From Janthinobacterium agaricidamnosum (lineage in GTDB: Bacteria; Pseudomonadota; Gammaproteobacteria; Burkholderiales; Burkholderiaceae_D), in assembly GCF_003667705.1 (NCBI RefSeq), contig NZ_CP033019.1, positions 3,100,001 to 3,164,000 on the forward strand: 64,000 nt of DNA, given 5' to 3'. Under the pieces are notes generated by a model. It was given only the letters and a program-made list of their open reading frames with translations, did not search any database and had not been told where the DNA came from. How positions within the stretch are numbered: the stretch's first letter is position 1; every line of letters starts with the position of its first letter. Shown piece by piece: positions 46,319 to 55,768 of this stretch. A program made the position numbers and the translations under genes.

Positions 46319-46924
46319 CTAATTGATGCGGATATACCAATACACAGCGGCATTGCGAGGCCGGGTTTCCGGGCCACCCTTGTTTTCAACGGAAACCGCT
46401 GTCGATCCGTTCTCAGACGCTGCCACTACCCTGGCAGCGATCCCCCCATAAGCGGCAGCTTCGATCCTTTCGGCTATCCTGGGAAGAGCGGCAACATGAT
46501 TATGCGCGGCAAAGGAATCCGGCTGCACGCTACCGGCCATGCGTTCGCCGTCTGGATCATTCCTTGCACCTTCATTTATTCCGCGCAAGAACAAACCACG
46601 CAGATCGGGGACCGTGCGCTTTCCGCTGGAAATTTTTTCGTACACCGAACGCGTCACATCCCGCCCATCCGCGAGAACCCACGTGTATTTTTCAGGAACA
46701 TAGGTGGAATCAAGCCCTGCCTGACGGTAAAACTCGGCAGGCGGCAGCATCGAGCCGATGACCGCGCCTATCGGAATGAGATTATTACCGATAACTTTTT
46801 GCGCTGTTTCCGTAGCCACCCTTTGCGTTTGGATGTAACTGCTGCCTAATGATGAAGCCAAGCCGATCAATGCAATCATTATGGAAGGCAACCAGTGAGA
46901 AGAATGAGTCCCTGATGCATTCAT
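46319..46924 (-). CDS. Membrane-anchored protein with phage tail-collar-like domain
   Basis: A 201-residue protein from ATG 46924 (AAGGGG upstream). It has a single N-terminal helix (PSIMIALIGLASSLGSSYI), then a long spacer and a tail-collar-like segment: PDLRGLFLRGINEGARNDPDGERMAG (ends quoted), QPDSFAAHNHVAALP and the C-terminal AVYWYIRIN. This is the pattern of tail-fibre tip domains of phages and phage-derived particles. No phage genes adjoin, and the A+T content is higher than nearby genes. It may be a domesticated or horizontally acquired tail fragment displayed from the inner membrane. Function unknown. Confidence 0.6.
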   Translation of the reverse strand: MNASGTHSSHWLPSIMIALIGLASSLGSSYIQTQRVATETAQKVIGNNLIPIGAVIGSMLPPAEFYRQAGLDSTYVPEKYTWVLADGRDVTRSVYEKISSGKRTVPDLRGLFLRGINEGARNDPDGERMAGSVQPDSFAAHNHVAALPRIAERIEAAAYGGIAARVVAASENGSTAVSVENKGGPETRPRNAAVYWYIRIN

Positions 46925-47126
46925 GACATCCCCTTCCAGACGTACGTCCACACTTTGCGCCAAAGACATAGATAGCCGCTCATGGTCACAGCCTCTTACT
47001 TCGCGGGCACCGCTCACCGGAAGTACTCTCTTTATAGGTCAAACAGCCTCAATCCTTACTGACCTTTCTCAATTCATGAGCAAAGCGCCCGACTGCAAGA
47101 TGCACAGAAATGAATTGCAGGCGCGC

Positions 47127-47164
47127 AAAACAATCACGCCCGGCGAACCGGGCGTGATTGTTTT
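47127..47164. terminator. Strong bidirectional terminator
   Basis: Perfect 17-bp arms (47127-47143 and 47148-47164) around CGAA, with AAAA on one side and TTTT on the other. It terminates the actP transcript (minus strand, stop at 47186) and any plus-strand transcript reaching it. Confidence 0.92.
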
Positions 47165-47185
47165 CTTCAACAACACTTATTTACA

Positions 47186-48868
47186 TCAATGCGCGCTGGC
47201 GCCTGCCGCGCCGATACCCGTTTCCGAGCGCATTTGCTGCGCTTCGTAGCCGGCGCGGTCGATGCGCGCGCGGGGGCTCTTGTCGAGCACCGAGAACAGC
47301 CAGATGCCGACGAAGCCGGCCGTCATCGAGAACAGCGCCGGCGAAGCGTACGGGAACAACGCTTCGCCATGACCGAGCACGTCGACCCACACGGACTTCG
47401 ACACCACCGTCAGGGCGACGGCCGTGATCAAGCCCAGGAAACCGCCGATGGTGGCGCCCCGCGTGGTGCAGTCTTTCCACAGCACCGACATGAACAGCAC
47501 GGGGAAGTTGGCCGAAGCGGCAATGGCGAAGGCCAGCGAGACCATGAAGGCGATGTTCTGCTTTTCAAAGGCGATGCCCAGCACCACGGCGATGATGCCC
47601 AGCACGATCGTCGTCACGCGCGACACTTTCAATTCGTTGGCGCCCGTGGCCTTGCCCTTCTTGATGACGGTGGCATACAGATCGTGCGACACGGCCGACG
47701 CTCCCGACAGGGTCAAGCCCGCCACCACGGCCAGGATGGTGGCGAACGCGACCGCCGACATGAAACCGAGGAAGACGTTGCCGCCCACGGCCTTGGCCAG
47801 GTGCACGGCCGCCATGTTGTTACCGCCCAGCAATTTGCCGGCCGCATCCTTGAACTCGGGATTGGTGCTGACCAGCACGATGGCGCCAAAGCCGATGATG
47901 AAGGTCAGAATGTAGAAATAGGCGATCCAGGTGGTGGCCCAGAACACGGATTTGCGCGCTTCCTTGGCGCTTGGCACCGTGAAGAAACGCATCAGGATGT
48001 GCGGCAGGCCGGCCGTGCCGAACATCAGCGCCATGCCGAACGAGATGGCCGAGATCGGGTCCTTGATAAAGGAACCAGGGCCCATGATGGCTTCCTTGGT
48101 GGCATGCACGTCCACGGACTTGGCGAACAGCGCTTCCGGGCTGAAGTTGAATTGCGCCAGCACGGCCACGGCCATGAAGGTGGCGCCGCCCAGCAGCATC
48201 ACGGCCTTGATGATCTGCACCCAGGTGGTGGCCGTCATGCCGCCGAACAGCACGTAGATCATCATCAAGGTACCGACCAGGACGACGGCGATCCAGTATT
48301 CGAGGCCGAACAGCAGCTTGATCAGCTGGCCCGCGCCCACCATCTGCGCGATCAGGTAAAAGGCCACGACGACGAGGGTGCCGGAGGCCGAGAAAATGCG
48401 GATCGGCGCCTGCTTGAAGCGGTAGGCGGCCACGTCGGCAAAGGTGTAGCGGCCCAGGTTGCGCAGGCGCTCGGCCATCAGAAAGGTGATGACGGGCCAG
48501 CCGACGAGAAAGCCGATGGCGTAGATCAGGCCGTCATAGCCGTTCAAAAAGACGGCGGCGGAAATGCCGAGGAACGATGCAGCCGACATATAGTCGCCCG
48601 CGATGGCCAGGCCGTTCTGGAAGCCCGTGATGCCGCCGCCGGCCGTGTAGAAATCGGAAGCCGACTTGGTCTTCTTGGCCGCCCACTTTGTGACGAACAG
48701 GGTAAAGATGACGAAGACGGCGAACATGATGATGGCCGTCCAGTTGGTGGGCTGCTTGACTGCCTGGCCCAGGTCGGCGCCGGCTGCGAACGCGGCATTG
48801 CTGGCCCCCAGCAAGGCCAGCGCGCTCAGGCCGGCCACGCCGCGCAGCGCATGCTTGGCGGCGCTCAT
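47186..48868 (-). CDS. actP: Cation/acetate symporter ActP
   Basis: A 560-residue sodium:solute symporter of the acetate type. The N-terminal signal-like hydrophobic segment ends near AFAAGAD. Membrane helices carry SSS motifs ([25 protein letters not shown], shown by its ends, and [13 protein letters not shown]). ActP-specific [18 protein letters not shown] is present. It imports acetate and related short-chain acids. Its ATG overlaps the yjcH stop by 4 bp. Confidence 0.94.
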   Translation of the reverse strand: MSAAKHALRGVAGLSALALLGASNAAFAAGADLGQAVKQPTNWTAIIMFAVFVIFTLFVTKWAAKKTKSASDFYTAGGGITGFQNGLAIAGDYMSAASFLGISAAVFLNGYDGLIYAIGFLVGWPVITFLMAERLRNLGRYTFADVAAYRFKQAPIRIFSASGTLVVVAFYLIAQMVGAGQLIKLLFGLEYWIAVVLVGTLMMIYVLFGGMTATTWVQIIKAVMLLGGATFMAVAVLAQFNFSPEALFAKSVDVHATKEAIMGPGSFIKDPISAISFGMALMFGTAGLPHILMRFFTVPSAKEARKSVFWATTWIAYFYILTFIIGFGAIVLVSTNPEFKDAAGKLLGGNNMAAVHLAKAVGGNVFLGFMSAVAFATILAVVAGLTLSGASAVSHDLYATVIKKGKATGANELKVSRVTTIVLGIIAVVLGIAFEKQNIAFMVSLAFAIAASANFPVLFMSVLWKDCTTRGATIGGFLGLITAVALTVVSKSVWVDVLGHGEALFPYASPALFSMTAGFVGIWLFSVLDKSPRARIDRAGYEAQQMRSETGIGAAGASAH

Positions 48869-49173
48869 GCCTGCACCCGTGCCTGGATGGCGCTGGTCAG
48901 GTCGTCGAATTGCTTGTTGGCGCGGCGCACGTAGATGCCCGTGATCACCACGGTAAACACGATGACGAACAGGCCGATCGGCATGCCCCAGGTCATCACG
49001 CCCGTGCCCGTTTTAGCAGCAAGAAATTCCTTGTCGAACGCGATGAGCAGGATGTAGCCGTAGTACACCAGCATCATCAGGCCCGTCAGAGCCCAGCCGA
49101 AGCGCGAGCGCACCTTGACCAGCTGATGATAATTGGGGTCCGTCTTGAGTTTTTGTACCAGATCGTCATGCAT
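48865..49173 (-). CDS. yjcH: YjcH (DUF485) membrane protein partner of ActP
   Basis: A 102-residue protein with two membrane helices ([19 protein letters not shown] and [20 protein letters not shown]) and the cytoplasmic C-terminal helix [18 protein letters not shown]. The yjcH-actP pair is conserved in many proteobacteria. The start at 49173 has ACGGAGG upstream. It may aid assembly or stability of ActP; function is not established. Confidence 0.9.
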   Translation of the reverse strand: MHDDLVQKLKTDPNYHQLVKVRSRFGWALTGLMMLVYYGYILLIAFDKEFLAAKTGTGVMTWGMPIGLFVIVFTVVITGIYVRRANKQFDDLTSAIQARVQA

Positions 49174-49301
49174 GGTGTTGCCTCCGTTATGTAAAAAACT
49201 GCTCTTTTCTTTTCGAGCTTGCATTCACGATACGGCGCGAGGCTTACCCGCCCCTTACGGCGGCGGTTTTTTCTCGCAGGGGCAACACAAGGCAGGAGAA
49301 A

Positions 49302-50483
49302 TCAGTTCAAGGCGGCTGCCGGTCCGAAGAATTCATGGTGCGTCTGCCGTTCCGGCACGCCCAGTTCGCGCAGGTATTGCTTGACGGCCCGCATGAACGG
49401 CTGCGGCCCCAGGAAGTAGGCGTCGACGTCGCGCGAGGCCGGCAGCCAGCTTTTCAACTGCTCTTTATTCAACAATCCGACGGCATCGGGCGCATCTTGC
49501 TCGCCGGCATGTTCCGCGTAGCAGTAATAGCGCCGCAGCTGCGGGTGCTGCGCGGCCAGTTCGTCGATCTGCGCGCCGAATGCATGCACGCCGTGGTGGC
49601 GCGCCGCGTGGATGAAATGCACGGGACGCGTGCCGCGCAGGGCCGCCGTCAGCATGGCCAAGGTCGGCGTGATGCCCACGCCGCCGCTGATCAGCACCAG
49701 CGGCTTGTCGCTCTCGGTCAGGACGAAGTCGCCCGAGGGCGGCGTCAGCTGCACCGTGTCGCCCGCCTGCACGTGGTCATGGAAGAAATTCGACACCTTG
49801 CCGCCCTCTTCGCGCTTGACGCTGATGCGGTAGGTCTGGCCATTGCTGGCGGCGGACAACGAGTACTGGCGGCGCATGGGCACGCCATCGACGTCGACCA
49901 GCACGCCGATGTATTGACCCGGCGCAAAGTCGAGCACGGGCTGGCCATTGGCGGGCGCCAGCAGGAAGGACGTAATCTCGCCGCTTTCCACCGTCTTGCT
50001 GCGCACGGTAAAGTCGCGCGCGCCGCTCCAGCCGCCCGGCGCGGCCGCTTGCGCCTTGTAGATGCGCCCTTCCTCGCCGGCCAGGATGTCGGCCAGCTGG
50101 CCGTAGGCCGCACCCCAGGCGTCGATGACGGCGTCGCTGGCCACCTCTTCGCCCAACACTTCACGGATCGCCTGCAGCAGGCTGGCGCCCACCAGCGGAT
50201 AGTGCTCGGCGCGGATCTGCAGGGCCACGTGCTTGTTGACGATGGTGGCCACCAGGTCGCCCAGCGCGGCAAGCTGATCGATATGTTTGGCATACATCAG
50301 CACGCCATTGGCCAGCGCGCGCTGCTGGTCGCCGCTGTGCTGGTGCGCCTGGTTAAAGTACGGCAGCACTTCGGGATGGTCGCGGAACAGGTTCTTGTAG
50401 AAATGACGGGTCAGCGCTTCGCCGCCCTGCTCGAGGATGGGGACGGTGGCCGTGATGATGGCGCGTTGTTCTTGGGTCAGCAT
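49302..50483 (-). CDS. hmp: Flavohaemoglobin, nitric oxide dioxygenase
   Basis: A 393-residue flavohaemoglobin converting NO and O2 to nitrate using NAD(P)H. The globin domain occupies residues 1-140 (ITATVPILEQGGEALTRHF start; proximal His in NKHVALQIRAEHY). The FAD-binding domain has RQYSLS and the NAD domain GGVGITPTLAML, ending in HHEFFGPA. ATG 50483 is chosen on alignment with the globin start. It lies 34 bp after the hemerythrin-like gene, in one operon, behind the NsrR-like box at 50979-51001. Confidence 0.96.
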   Translation of the reverse strand: MLTQEQRAIITATVPILEQGGEALTRHFYKNLFRDHPEVLPYFNQAHQHSGDQQRALANGVLMYAKHIDQLAALGDLVATIVNKHVALQIRAEHYPLVGASLLQAIREVLGEEVASDAVIDAWGAAYGQLADILAGEEGRIYKAQAAAPGGWSGARDFTVRSKTVESGEITSFLLAPANGQPVLDFAPGQYIGVLVDVDGVPMRRQYSLSAASNGQTYRISVKREEGGKVSNFFHDHVQAGDTVQLTPPSGDFVLTESDKPLVLISGGVGITPTLAMLTAALRGTRPVHFIHAARHHGVHAFGAQIDELAAQHPQLRRYYCYAEHAGEQDAPDAVGLLNKEQLKSWLPASRDVDAYFLGPQPFMRAVKQYLRELGVPERQTHHEFFGPAAALN

Positions 50484-50517
50484 GTGGAATTCCTTTAGAT
50501 AGATGAGCAGGCGGTTT

Positions 50518-50931
50518 TCAGGCCAGTGATTCGATGGCGGGATAAAGATCGTGGTCTTCGCGGCGCATGCGCTGGAACAGCGCATGCAGCACGGTATTGG
50601 CTTCGCTGCGGAAGGCGTCCGGTTCGGCTGCCAGGCGCACGGGCGTATTCCAGCGGCCGGCGAAATCGAGGTAGGCGCCGGCGATGCCGTGCATCTCGTG
50701 TTCGTACTGGCGCCCCAGCCGGGCCACCGTGGCCACGCCGGACGCCTGCGCGGCCGGATACAGGTAGCGCTGCTCGACGGCCAGGTGCAGCTTGATCAAG
50801 CCGCTCATGGCGACGATCTGTTCGGCGATGGCCTGCGCCTGCGCGGCAACGCCGCCGCGCGCCAGCCGGCGCAAGTCATCGATGGCGGCCAGGATGGCCA
50901 GGTGCTGCTGTTTGAATTTGTCGATATTCAT
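50518..50931 (-). CDS. Hemerythrin HHE-domain protein in an NO-stress operon
   Basis: A 137-residue four-helix protein with the iron-binding pattern spread over helices: FKQQHLAIL, LIKLHLAVEQRYLYP, YEHEMHGIAG and REDHDLYP. HHE proteins bind O2 or NO or help repair iron-sulfur centres, as YtfE does. It is the first gene of the operon with hmp, so an NO or O2 related role is likely. It is shorter than YtfE (about 220 aa) and lacks the N-terminal ScdA domain. Confidence 0.85.
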   Translation of the reverse strand: MNIDKFKQQHLAILAAIDDLRRLARGGVAAQAQAIAEQIVAMSGLIKLHLAVEQRYLYPAAQASGVATVARLGRQYEHEMHGIAGAYLDFAGRWNTPVRLAAEPDAFRSEANTVLHALFQRMRREDHDLYPAIESLA

Positions 50932-50978
50932 GGCGTGATTCTCTTGTTGAGTGTTGCCAGTGTAGCGGAATCCCCATA

Positions 50979-51001
50979 AACATGCAAATCATATACATCT
51001 T
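50979..51001. promoter_or_regulatory. NsrR-like box upstream of the hemerythrin-hmp operon
   Basis: A 23-bp imperfect dyad: left half AACATGCAAAT and right half, read on the minus strand, AAGATGTATAT, joined at C50990. The halves match each other at 8 of 11 positions and resemble the NsrR half-site AAGATGYATTT. It sits 48 bp upstream of the hemerythrin start. Confidence 0.65.
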
Positions 51002-51169
51002 TAATGACCCAGGCGAAGACGTCAATGTTTCCGGCAGGAATGTACATCGACATGCGCCACTATGTGCGGCACAGAACACAAGCCATGGCCATGTCTGCCT
51101 ATAATTTATTCATCACAGCGCGTGCCCGTTTGCGGCCGTGCCGCACCCTCCACTCAGCGAAGGATCAGC

Positions 51170-52048
51170 ATGAACATCAAGACGGGCATGGGCCAGGCGC
51201 AACAACTGGCCGGCATCATCAACGAACACCACACGGAACTGCTGGACGGCTGGATGGCCGGCCTGATCGCCCGCCTGGTGCGGCGCGACAAGATCGCCGA
51301 AAACGAGCTGCGCCAGCAGGCATCGCAATTCCTGCCGCTGCTGGCGGGCGCGCTGGATAGCGGCGACTCGTTCGACATCGAGGGCGGCGCCTGGGACGAC
51401 ACGCGCCAGCTGCTGGCCGAAATATCGCAGTCGCGCGTGCGCCAGGGCTATTCGCCGATCGACACGGCCAGCTTCATGTTCGCCCTCAAGGAACCGCTGT
51501 TCGCCTACCTGCGCAAGGCAATCACGGCGCAGCCGGAGCAGCTGGGCGACGCCATCGTCAGCACCAGCAAATTGTTCGACGAGCTGGGCCTGCTGACCAT
51601 CGCCGTCTACCAGAAGGCGCGCGAACAGGTGATATTGCGCCAGCAGCAGGAATTGCTGGAGTTATCCACGCCCGTGGTGCAGCTGTGGCAAAACGTGCTG
51701 GCCCTGCCCCTGATCGGCACCCTCGACAGCGCCCGCACGCAGGTGGTGATGGAAAGCCTGCTGCAAAAGATCGTCGATACGGGCGCCCTGATCGCCATCA
51801 TCGACATCACGGGCGTGCCCACCGTCGACACCCTGGTGGCGCAGCACCTGCTGAAGACCATCGCCGCCGCGCGCCTGATGGGCGCCGACTGCATCATCAG
51901 CGGCATCCGCCCGCAGATCGCGCAAACCATCGTGCACCTGGGCGTCAACCTGGAAGACGTGATGACCAAGGCCACCCTGGCCGACGCCTTCGTCGTGGCC
52001 CTGAAACGCACGGGTTCCAGCATCACCTACCAGCAGCAACAACACTGA
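51170..52048 (+). CDS. rsbR: RsbR-like stressosome sensor/scaffold (RsbRD N-domain plus STAS)
   Basis: A 292-residue RsbR paralogue. The N-terminal helical domain (residues 1-155) is not a globin; a STAS domain follows (about 165-285). Phosphoacceptor threonines of B. subtilis RsbRA are conserved as Thr221 (VPTVDT) and Thr253 (RPQIAQT). In stressosomes RsbR and RsbS form the shell that sequesters RsbT. ATG 51170 has AAGGA upstream, and a TATAAT-like -10 lies at 51100-51105. It is the first gene of a six-gene run. Confidence 0.9.
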   Translation: MNIKTGMGQAQQLAGIINEHHTELLDGWMAGLIARLVRRDKIAENELRQQASQFLPLLAGALDSGDSFDIEGGAWDDTRQLLAEISQSRVRQGYSPIDTASFMFALKEPLFAYLRKAITAQPEQLGDAIVSTSKLFDELGLLTIAVYQKAREQVILRQQQELLELSTPVVQLWQNVLALPLIGTLDSARTQVVMESLLQKIVDTGALIAIIDITGVPTVDTLVAQHLLKTIAAARLMGADCIISGIRPQIAQTIVHLGVNLEDVMTKATLADAFVVALKRTGSSITYQQQQH

Positions 52049-52055
52049 GGCGCCT

Positions 52056-52418
52056 ATGGAAAGAATCCCCATTTTACGCATGGGCCGGCTGTTGCTGGTG
52101 ACGATACAGGTGGACATGCATGACCGCCTGGCGATGACCCTGCAGGACGACCTGACCACCCGCATCGTGACGGACCGCGCCACGGGCGTGCTGATCGACA
52201 TTTCCGCGCTCGACATCGTCGACTCCTTTATCGGCCGCATGATCAGCAACACGGCGGCGATGGCGAAAATCCTCGACGCGCGCACCGTCGTCGTCGGCAT
52301 GCAGCCGGCCGTCGCCATCACCCTGGTGGAACTGGGGCTGACCCTGGAAGGCGTGAGCACGGCGCTCAACGTGGAGCTGGGCATCAAGCTGCTGGAACGG
52401 GGCGGCGCATGCGCATGA
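52056..52418 (+). CDS. rsbS: RsbS-like STAS protein
   Basis: A 120-residue STAS-only protein, 7 bp after rsbR. The phosphoacceptor Ser57 lies in LDIVDSFIGRM, matching B. subtilis RsbS Ser59. Together with RsbR it forms the stressosome core. Phosphorylation of Ser57 by RsbT is the trigger that releases RsbT. It is standard length. Confidence 0.9.
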   Translation: MERIPILRMGRLLLVTIQVDMHDRLAMTLQDDLTTRIVTDRATGVLIDISALDIVDSFIGRMISNTAAMAKILDARTVVVGMQPAVAITLVELGLTLEGVSTALNVELGIKLLERGGACA

Positions 52419-52428
52419 CGGGGGCGCC

Positions 52429-52866
52429 ATGCTAGGCGCGCAGGCACAGGAGCGGGCGCAGCCGGGGGCGCAACAGATCCTGCCCCTGCATAACGACGAA
52501 GACGTCGTGCGCTTGCGCAAGCAGGTGCGCGACAGCATGGTCGCCATGGGTTTTGGCCTGATCGAACAGACCAAGATCATCACGGCGGCCAGCGAACTGG
52601 CGCGCAACACCCTGCGCTACGGCGGCGGCGGCGAGGCGCGCATCGCGCGCGTCAGCGATGGCGCGCGCCAGGGCCTGGAACTGCGCTTCGTCGACGCGGG
52701 ACCGGGCATTGACGATATTCCCCTGGCGCTGACCGATGGCTATACCAGCGGCGGCGGGCTGGGACTGGGGCTGGGCGGCGCCAAGCGCCTGGCCGACGCA
52801 TTTCACATCGACACGGCGCCCGGCGCGGGCACCACCGTCACCATCGCGAAATGGAAGCTGTTTTGA
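52429..52866 (+). CDS. rsbT: RsbT-like serine kinase
   Basis: A 145-residue GHKL kinase. N-box ASELARNTLRYGGGG, G1 DAGPGIDD and G2 GLGLGLGG are intact. It phosphorylates RsbS and RsbR when stress is sensed, and free RsbT then activates a downstream phosphatase or kinase. Its stop lies 16 bp inside the next gene, which encodes a second GHKL domain, so these two were probably joined or duplicated. Confidence 0.9.
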   Translation: MLGAQAQERAQPGAQQILPLHNDEDVVRLRKQVRDSMVAMGFGLIEQTKIITAASELARNTLRYGGGGEARIARVSDGARQGLELRFVDAGPGIDDIPLALTDGYTSGGGLGLGLGGAKRLADAFHIDTAPGAGTTVTIAKWKLF

Positions 52867-53948
52867 ACCACCAGGAACCACAGCCTGACATTCTCAGGCA
52901 AAGAAGTTTTCCCATCGGCGAACCGAGCGAGATCGCCGCGGCCCGCCGCGCCGGCAACGAGCTGGCGCGCCGCATCGGCTTCGACGACGTGCGCACGGGC
53001 CAGCTGGCCATCATCATCAGCGAAGCGGCCACCAATATCGTCAAGCACGCGCAGCGCGGCGAGATCCTGCTGCGCAAGGTGCTGCGCGGCGGCACCAGCG
53101 GCATCGAAGTGCTGGCCATCGACAACGGCCCCGGCATGGCCAATGTGCGCCAGCACATGCAGGATGGCCATTCCACCACGGGCACCTACGGCGTGGGGCT
53201 GGGCGCGATACGCCGCCTGAGCCAGGAATTCGACCTGTACACGGGGCCCGGCAAGGGCACGGTGCTGATGATGGTGGTATGGGGACCCAACGCCAGCAGC
53301 GCCATTCCCGCCCATCCGAACTGGCGCATCGGCGCCGTGTGCCTGCCGCTGGCCTCGGAACAAGTGTGCGGCGACGCGTGGAACGTTGTGTGCGAAGGCC
53401 ATGAACTGAGCCTGATGGTGGCCGATGGCCTGGGCCACGGCCCGCTGGCGGCGCGCGCGTCGGAACGCGCCAGCGCCCTGCTGGAACACGACACGCCCGG
53501 CTTGCCACCCCTGCCCGCCCCCTTCATCGAACTGGCCCACGGCGCGCTGCGCACCACGCGCGGCGCGGCCATGGCGGTGGCGCATATCGACAGCGCGCGC
53601 CGCGAATTGCGCTATGCGGGCGTGGGCAACATCGCCGCCTGCGCCTTCGACGCGCAGCAGCGCCGGCATCTGCTGTCGCATAACGGCATCGTCGGCAGCA
53701 ATCTGCGCAAGGTGCAGGAATTCTGCTATCCGTGGCAGCTGGGCACGACCCTGATCATGCACTCGGACGGCTTGCACACGCGCTGGGACCTGGAACAGTA
53801 TCCGGGCCTGGCGCAATGCCACCCCAGCCTGATCGCCGCCGTGCTGTACCGCGATTTTTCGCGCGGGCGCGACGACGTCACGGTGGTGGTGCTGCGCGAA
53901 CATGAGGAACATCAGGCTGTAACGGCAGAAAGGACAGGTGGGGCATGA
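52851..53948 (+). CDS. Fused GHKL anti-sigma-type kinase and PP2C phosphatase (RsbX-like)
   Basis: A 365-residue fusion. Residues 1-145 form an RsbT/W-like ATPase (ISEAATNIVKHAQRG, DNGPGMANV, GTYGVGLGAIRRL). Residues 160-355 form a SpoIIE/RsbX-type PP2C phosphatase (LMVADGLGHGPLAA with metal-binding Asp/Gly, HSDGLHTRW, RDDVTVVVLRE). The phosphatase half could dephosphorylate RsbR/RsbS and reset the stressosome. The kinase half could act on RsbS or on a target I cannot see. It overlaps rsbT by 16 bp and the next kinase gene by 4 bp. Confidence 0.8.
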   Translation: MEAVLNHQEPQPDILRQRSFPIGEPSEIAAARRAGNELARRIGFDDVRTGQLAIIISEAATNIVKHAQRGEILLRKVLRGGTSGIEVLAIDNGPGMANVRQHMQDGHSTTGTYGVGLGAIRRLSQEFDLYTGPGKGTVLMMVVWGPNASSAIPAHPNWRIGAVCLPLASEQVCGDAWNVVCEGHELSLMVADGLGHGPLAARASERASALLEHDTPGLPPLPAPFIELAHGALRTTRGAAMAVAHIDSARRELRYAGVGNIAACAFDAQQRRHLLSHNGIVGSNLRKVQEFCYPWQLGTTLIMHSDGLHTRWDLEQYPGLAQCHPSLIAAVLYRDFSRGRDDVTVVVLREHEEHQAVTAERTGGA

Positions 53949-55768
53949 CGCAACGCATATTGACAGCCCATATCGGCAGCGAACTCGATGTGGTGGGGGC
54001 GCGCCAGCGCGCGCGGCAGATCGCCGCCCTGTGCGGCTTCGGCGTGCAGGATCAGGTGCGCATCGCCACGGCCGTGTCGGAACTGGCGCGCAACGTCTAC
54101 AACTACGCGGGCAGCGGCAAGGTGCATTTCGCCATCGATGGCCAGACGGCGCCGCAGGTGCTCAGCATCCGCATCGAGGACCAGGGTCCCGGCATCGCGC
54201 AGCTCGACCGGATACTGGCCGGCACCTACCGCTCGCCCACGGGCATGGGCCTGGGCATCCTGGGCGCGCAGCGCCTGATGGACCGCTGCCATATCCACAG
54301 CGCGCCCGGCGACGGCACGCAAATCACGCTGCACAAGCTGTTCCCGCGCGACGCGCCCCTGCTCGACGGGCAAAGCATCGGCGCGCTGTCCGGCAGCCTG
54401 CAGGCGCTGCCCTCGGATATCACGCTGTCCGAGGTGCAGCAGCAGAACCGCGAACTGCTGAGCACCCTGGCCGAACTGAAGACGCGCCAGGACGATTTGC
54501 TGCAGCTGACGCGCGAACTGGAAGACACCAACCGGGGCGTGGTGGCGCTGTTCGCGGAACTCGATGAAAAAGCCGACCACCTGCGCCGCGCCGACCAGAT
54601 GAAGTCGCGCTTCCTGTCGAACATGAGCCATGAATTCCGCACGCCGCTCAGCTCCATCCGCGCCCTGTCCAAGCTGCTGCTCGACCGCATCGACGGCGAA
54701 CTGTCGGAGGAACAGGAAAAGCAGGTGCTGTTCATCCTGCAAAGCGCCGTCAGCCTGAGCGACCTGGTAAACGACCTGCTGGACCTGGCCAAGATCGAGG
54801 CGGGCAAGGTCGACGTGCACGCCAACAGCTTCCAGGTGGCCGACCTGTTCAGCGCCCTGCGCGGCATGCTGCGCCCGCTGCTGGTGTCCGATACGCTCAC
54901 GCTCACCTTCATCGACCCCGACCCGGCGCTGCAGATCCATACGGATGAAGGCAAGCTGTCGCAAATCCTGCGCAACTTTATCTCCAACGCCCTCAAGTTC
55001 ACGGAGGCGGGTGCCATCGTCGTCAGCGCCACGCCCTTGCCGGAGCAGGACGCCATCCGCTTTTCCGTCTCCGACACGGGCCTGGGCATCGATGCCGAAG
55101 ACGTGCAGCTGATCTTCGAGGAATTCAGCCAGGTGGAAAACCACATGCAGCGCAAGGTCAAGGGCACGGGCCTGGGCCTGCCCCTGTGCCGCAACCTGGC
55201 CACCCTGCTCAATGGCACGGTGTCGGTAGACAGCACGCCGGGCCACGGTTCGCTGTTTTCCGTGGTCCTGCCCACCAGCTACCATGCGCCCGAAGGCAGC
55301 CTGCCGCCGAGCGCGCCGGCCAACGACAACGGCAACGACCAGCGCATCGGCGTGCTGGTGGTGGAAGACAATCCGCCCGTGCGCCTGCTGTATGAAAAAT
55401 TCTTGGCCGGCAGCGAATTTCGCGTCGTCCCCGCGCGCAGCGTGCGCGAGGCGCAGGAACGCTGGGAACAGCAGCGCCCCGCCGCCGTCATCCTCGACAT
55501 CCTGCTGCACGGCGAAACGGCCTGGCACTGGCTGGCCGAGCTGAAAAACGACCCGCTGCGGCGCCAGGTGCCCGTCATCGTCGCCACCGAGATCGATGAC
55601 GTGCGCAAGGGCCTGGCCCTGGGCGCCGACGCCTATTACGTCAAGCCGCTGTCGCGCCAGCAATTGCTGGCGACCCTGCGCGCGCTGATCGGCAACCAAC
55701 ACCACCGGCAAGAGCCGGTTCCGCCGCAAGGCACAACCACCTGGGACAATGCGCATGCTACCGGATAA
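53945..55768 (+). CDS. Hybrid histidine kinase with an N-terminal RsbT-like ATPase domain
   Basis: A 607-residue soluble kinase with two GHKL domains. Residues 1-135 are RsbT-like (AVSELARNVYNYAGSG, DQGPGIAQ, GMGLGILGAQRL). A coiled coil (about 155-215) leads to HisKA (NMSHEFRTPLSSI), HATPase_c (DTGLGIDAEDV, GTGLGLPLCR) and a C-terminal receiver (VILDILLHGETAW, YYVKPLS). The N-terminal domain suggests RsbT or a stressosome partner feeds into this kinase. It overlaps the preceding gene by 4 bp and the next by 20 bp. Confidence 0.85.
   Translation: MTQRILTAHIGSELDVVGARQRARQIAALCGFGVQDQVRIATAVSELARNVYNYAGSGKVHFAIDGQTAPQVLSIRIEDQGPGIAQLDRILAGTYRSPTGMGLGILGAQRLMDRCHIHSAPGDGTQITLHKLFPRDAPLLDGQSIGALSGSLQALPSDITLSEVQQQNRELLSTLAELKTRQDDLLQLTRELEDTNRGVVALFAELDEKADHLRRADQMKSRFLSNMSHEFRTPLSSIRALSKLLLDRIDGELSEEQEKQVLFILQSAVSLSDLVNDLLDLAKIEAGKVDVHANSFQVADLFSALRGMLRPLLVSDTLTLTFIDPDPALQIHTDEGKLSQILRNFISNALKFTEAGAIVVSATPLPEQDAIRFSVSDTGLGIDAEDVQLIFEEFSQVENHMQRKVKGTGLGLPLCRNLATLLNGTVSVDSTPGHGSLFSVVLPTSYHAPEGSLPPSAPANDNGNDQRIGVLVVEDNPPVRLLYEKFLAGSEFRVVPARSVREAQERWEQQRPAAVILDILLHGETAWHWLAELKNDPLRRQVPVIVATEIDDVRKGLALGADAYYVKPLSRQQLLATLRALIGNQHHRQEPVPPQGTTTWDNAHATG

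Noticed and set aside
46227..47185. Prophage remnant around the tail-collar-like gene
   Set aside because: Only one phage-like protein is visible, with no integrase, attachment site or lysis gene. Neighbours are nsrR and actP.
49255..49285. Hairpin CCGCC-N6-GGCGG followed by T-run as terminator of hmp
   Set aside because: The T-tract is on the plus strand while hmp is on the minus strand, so the orientation is wrong. No plus-strand gene ends there.
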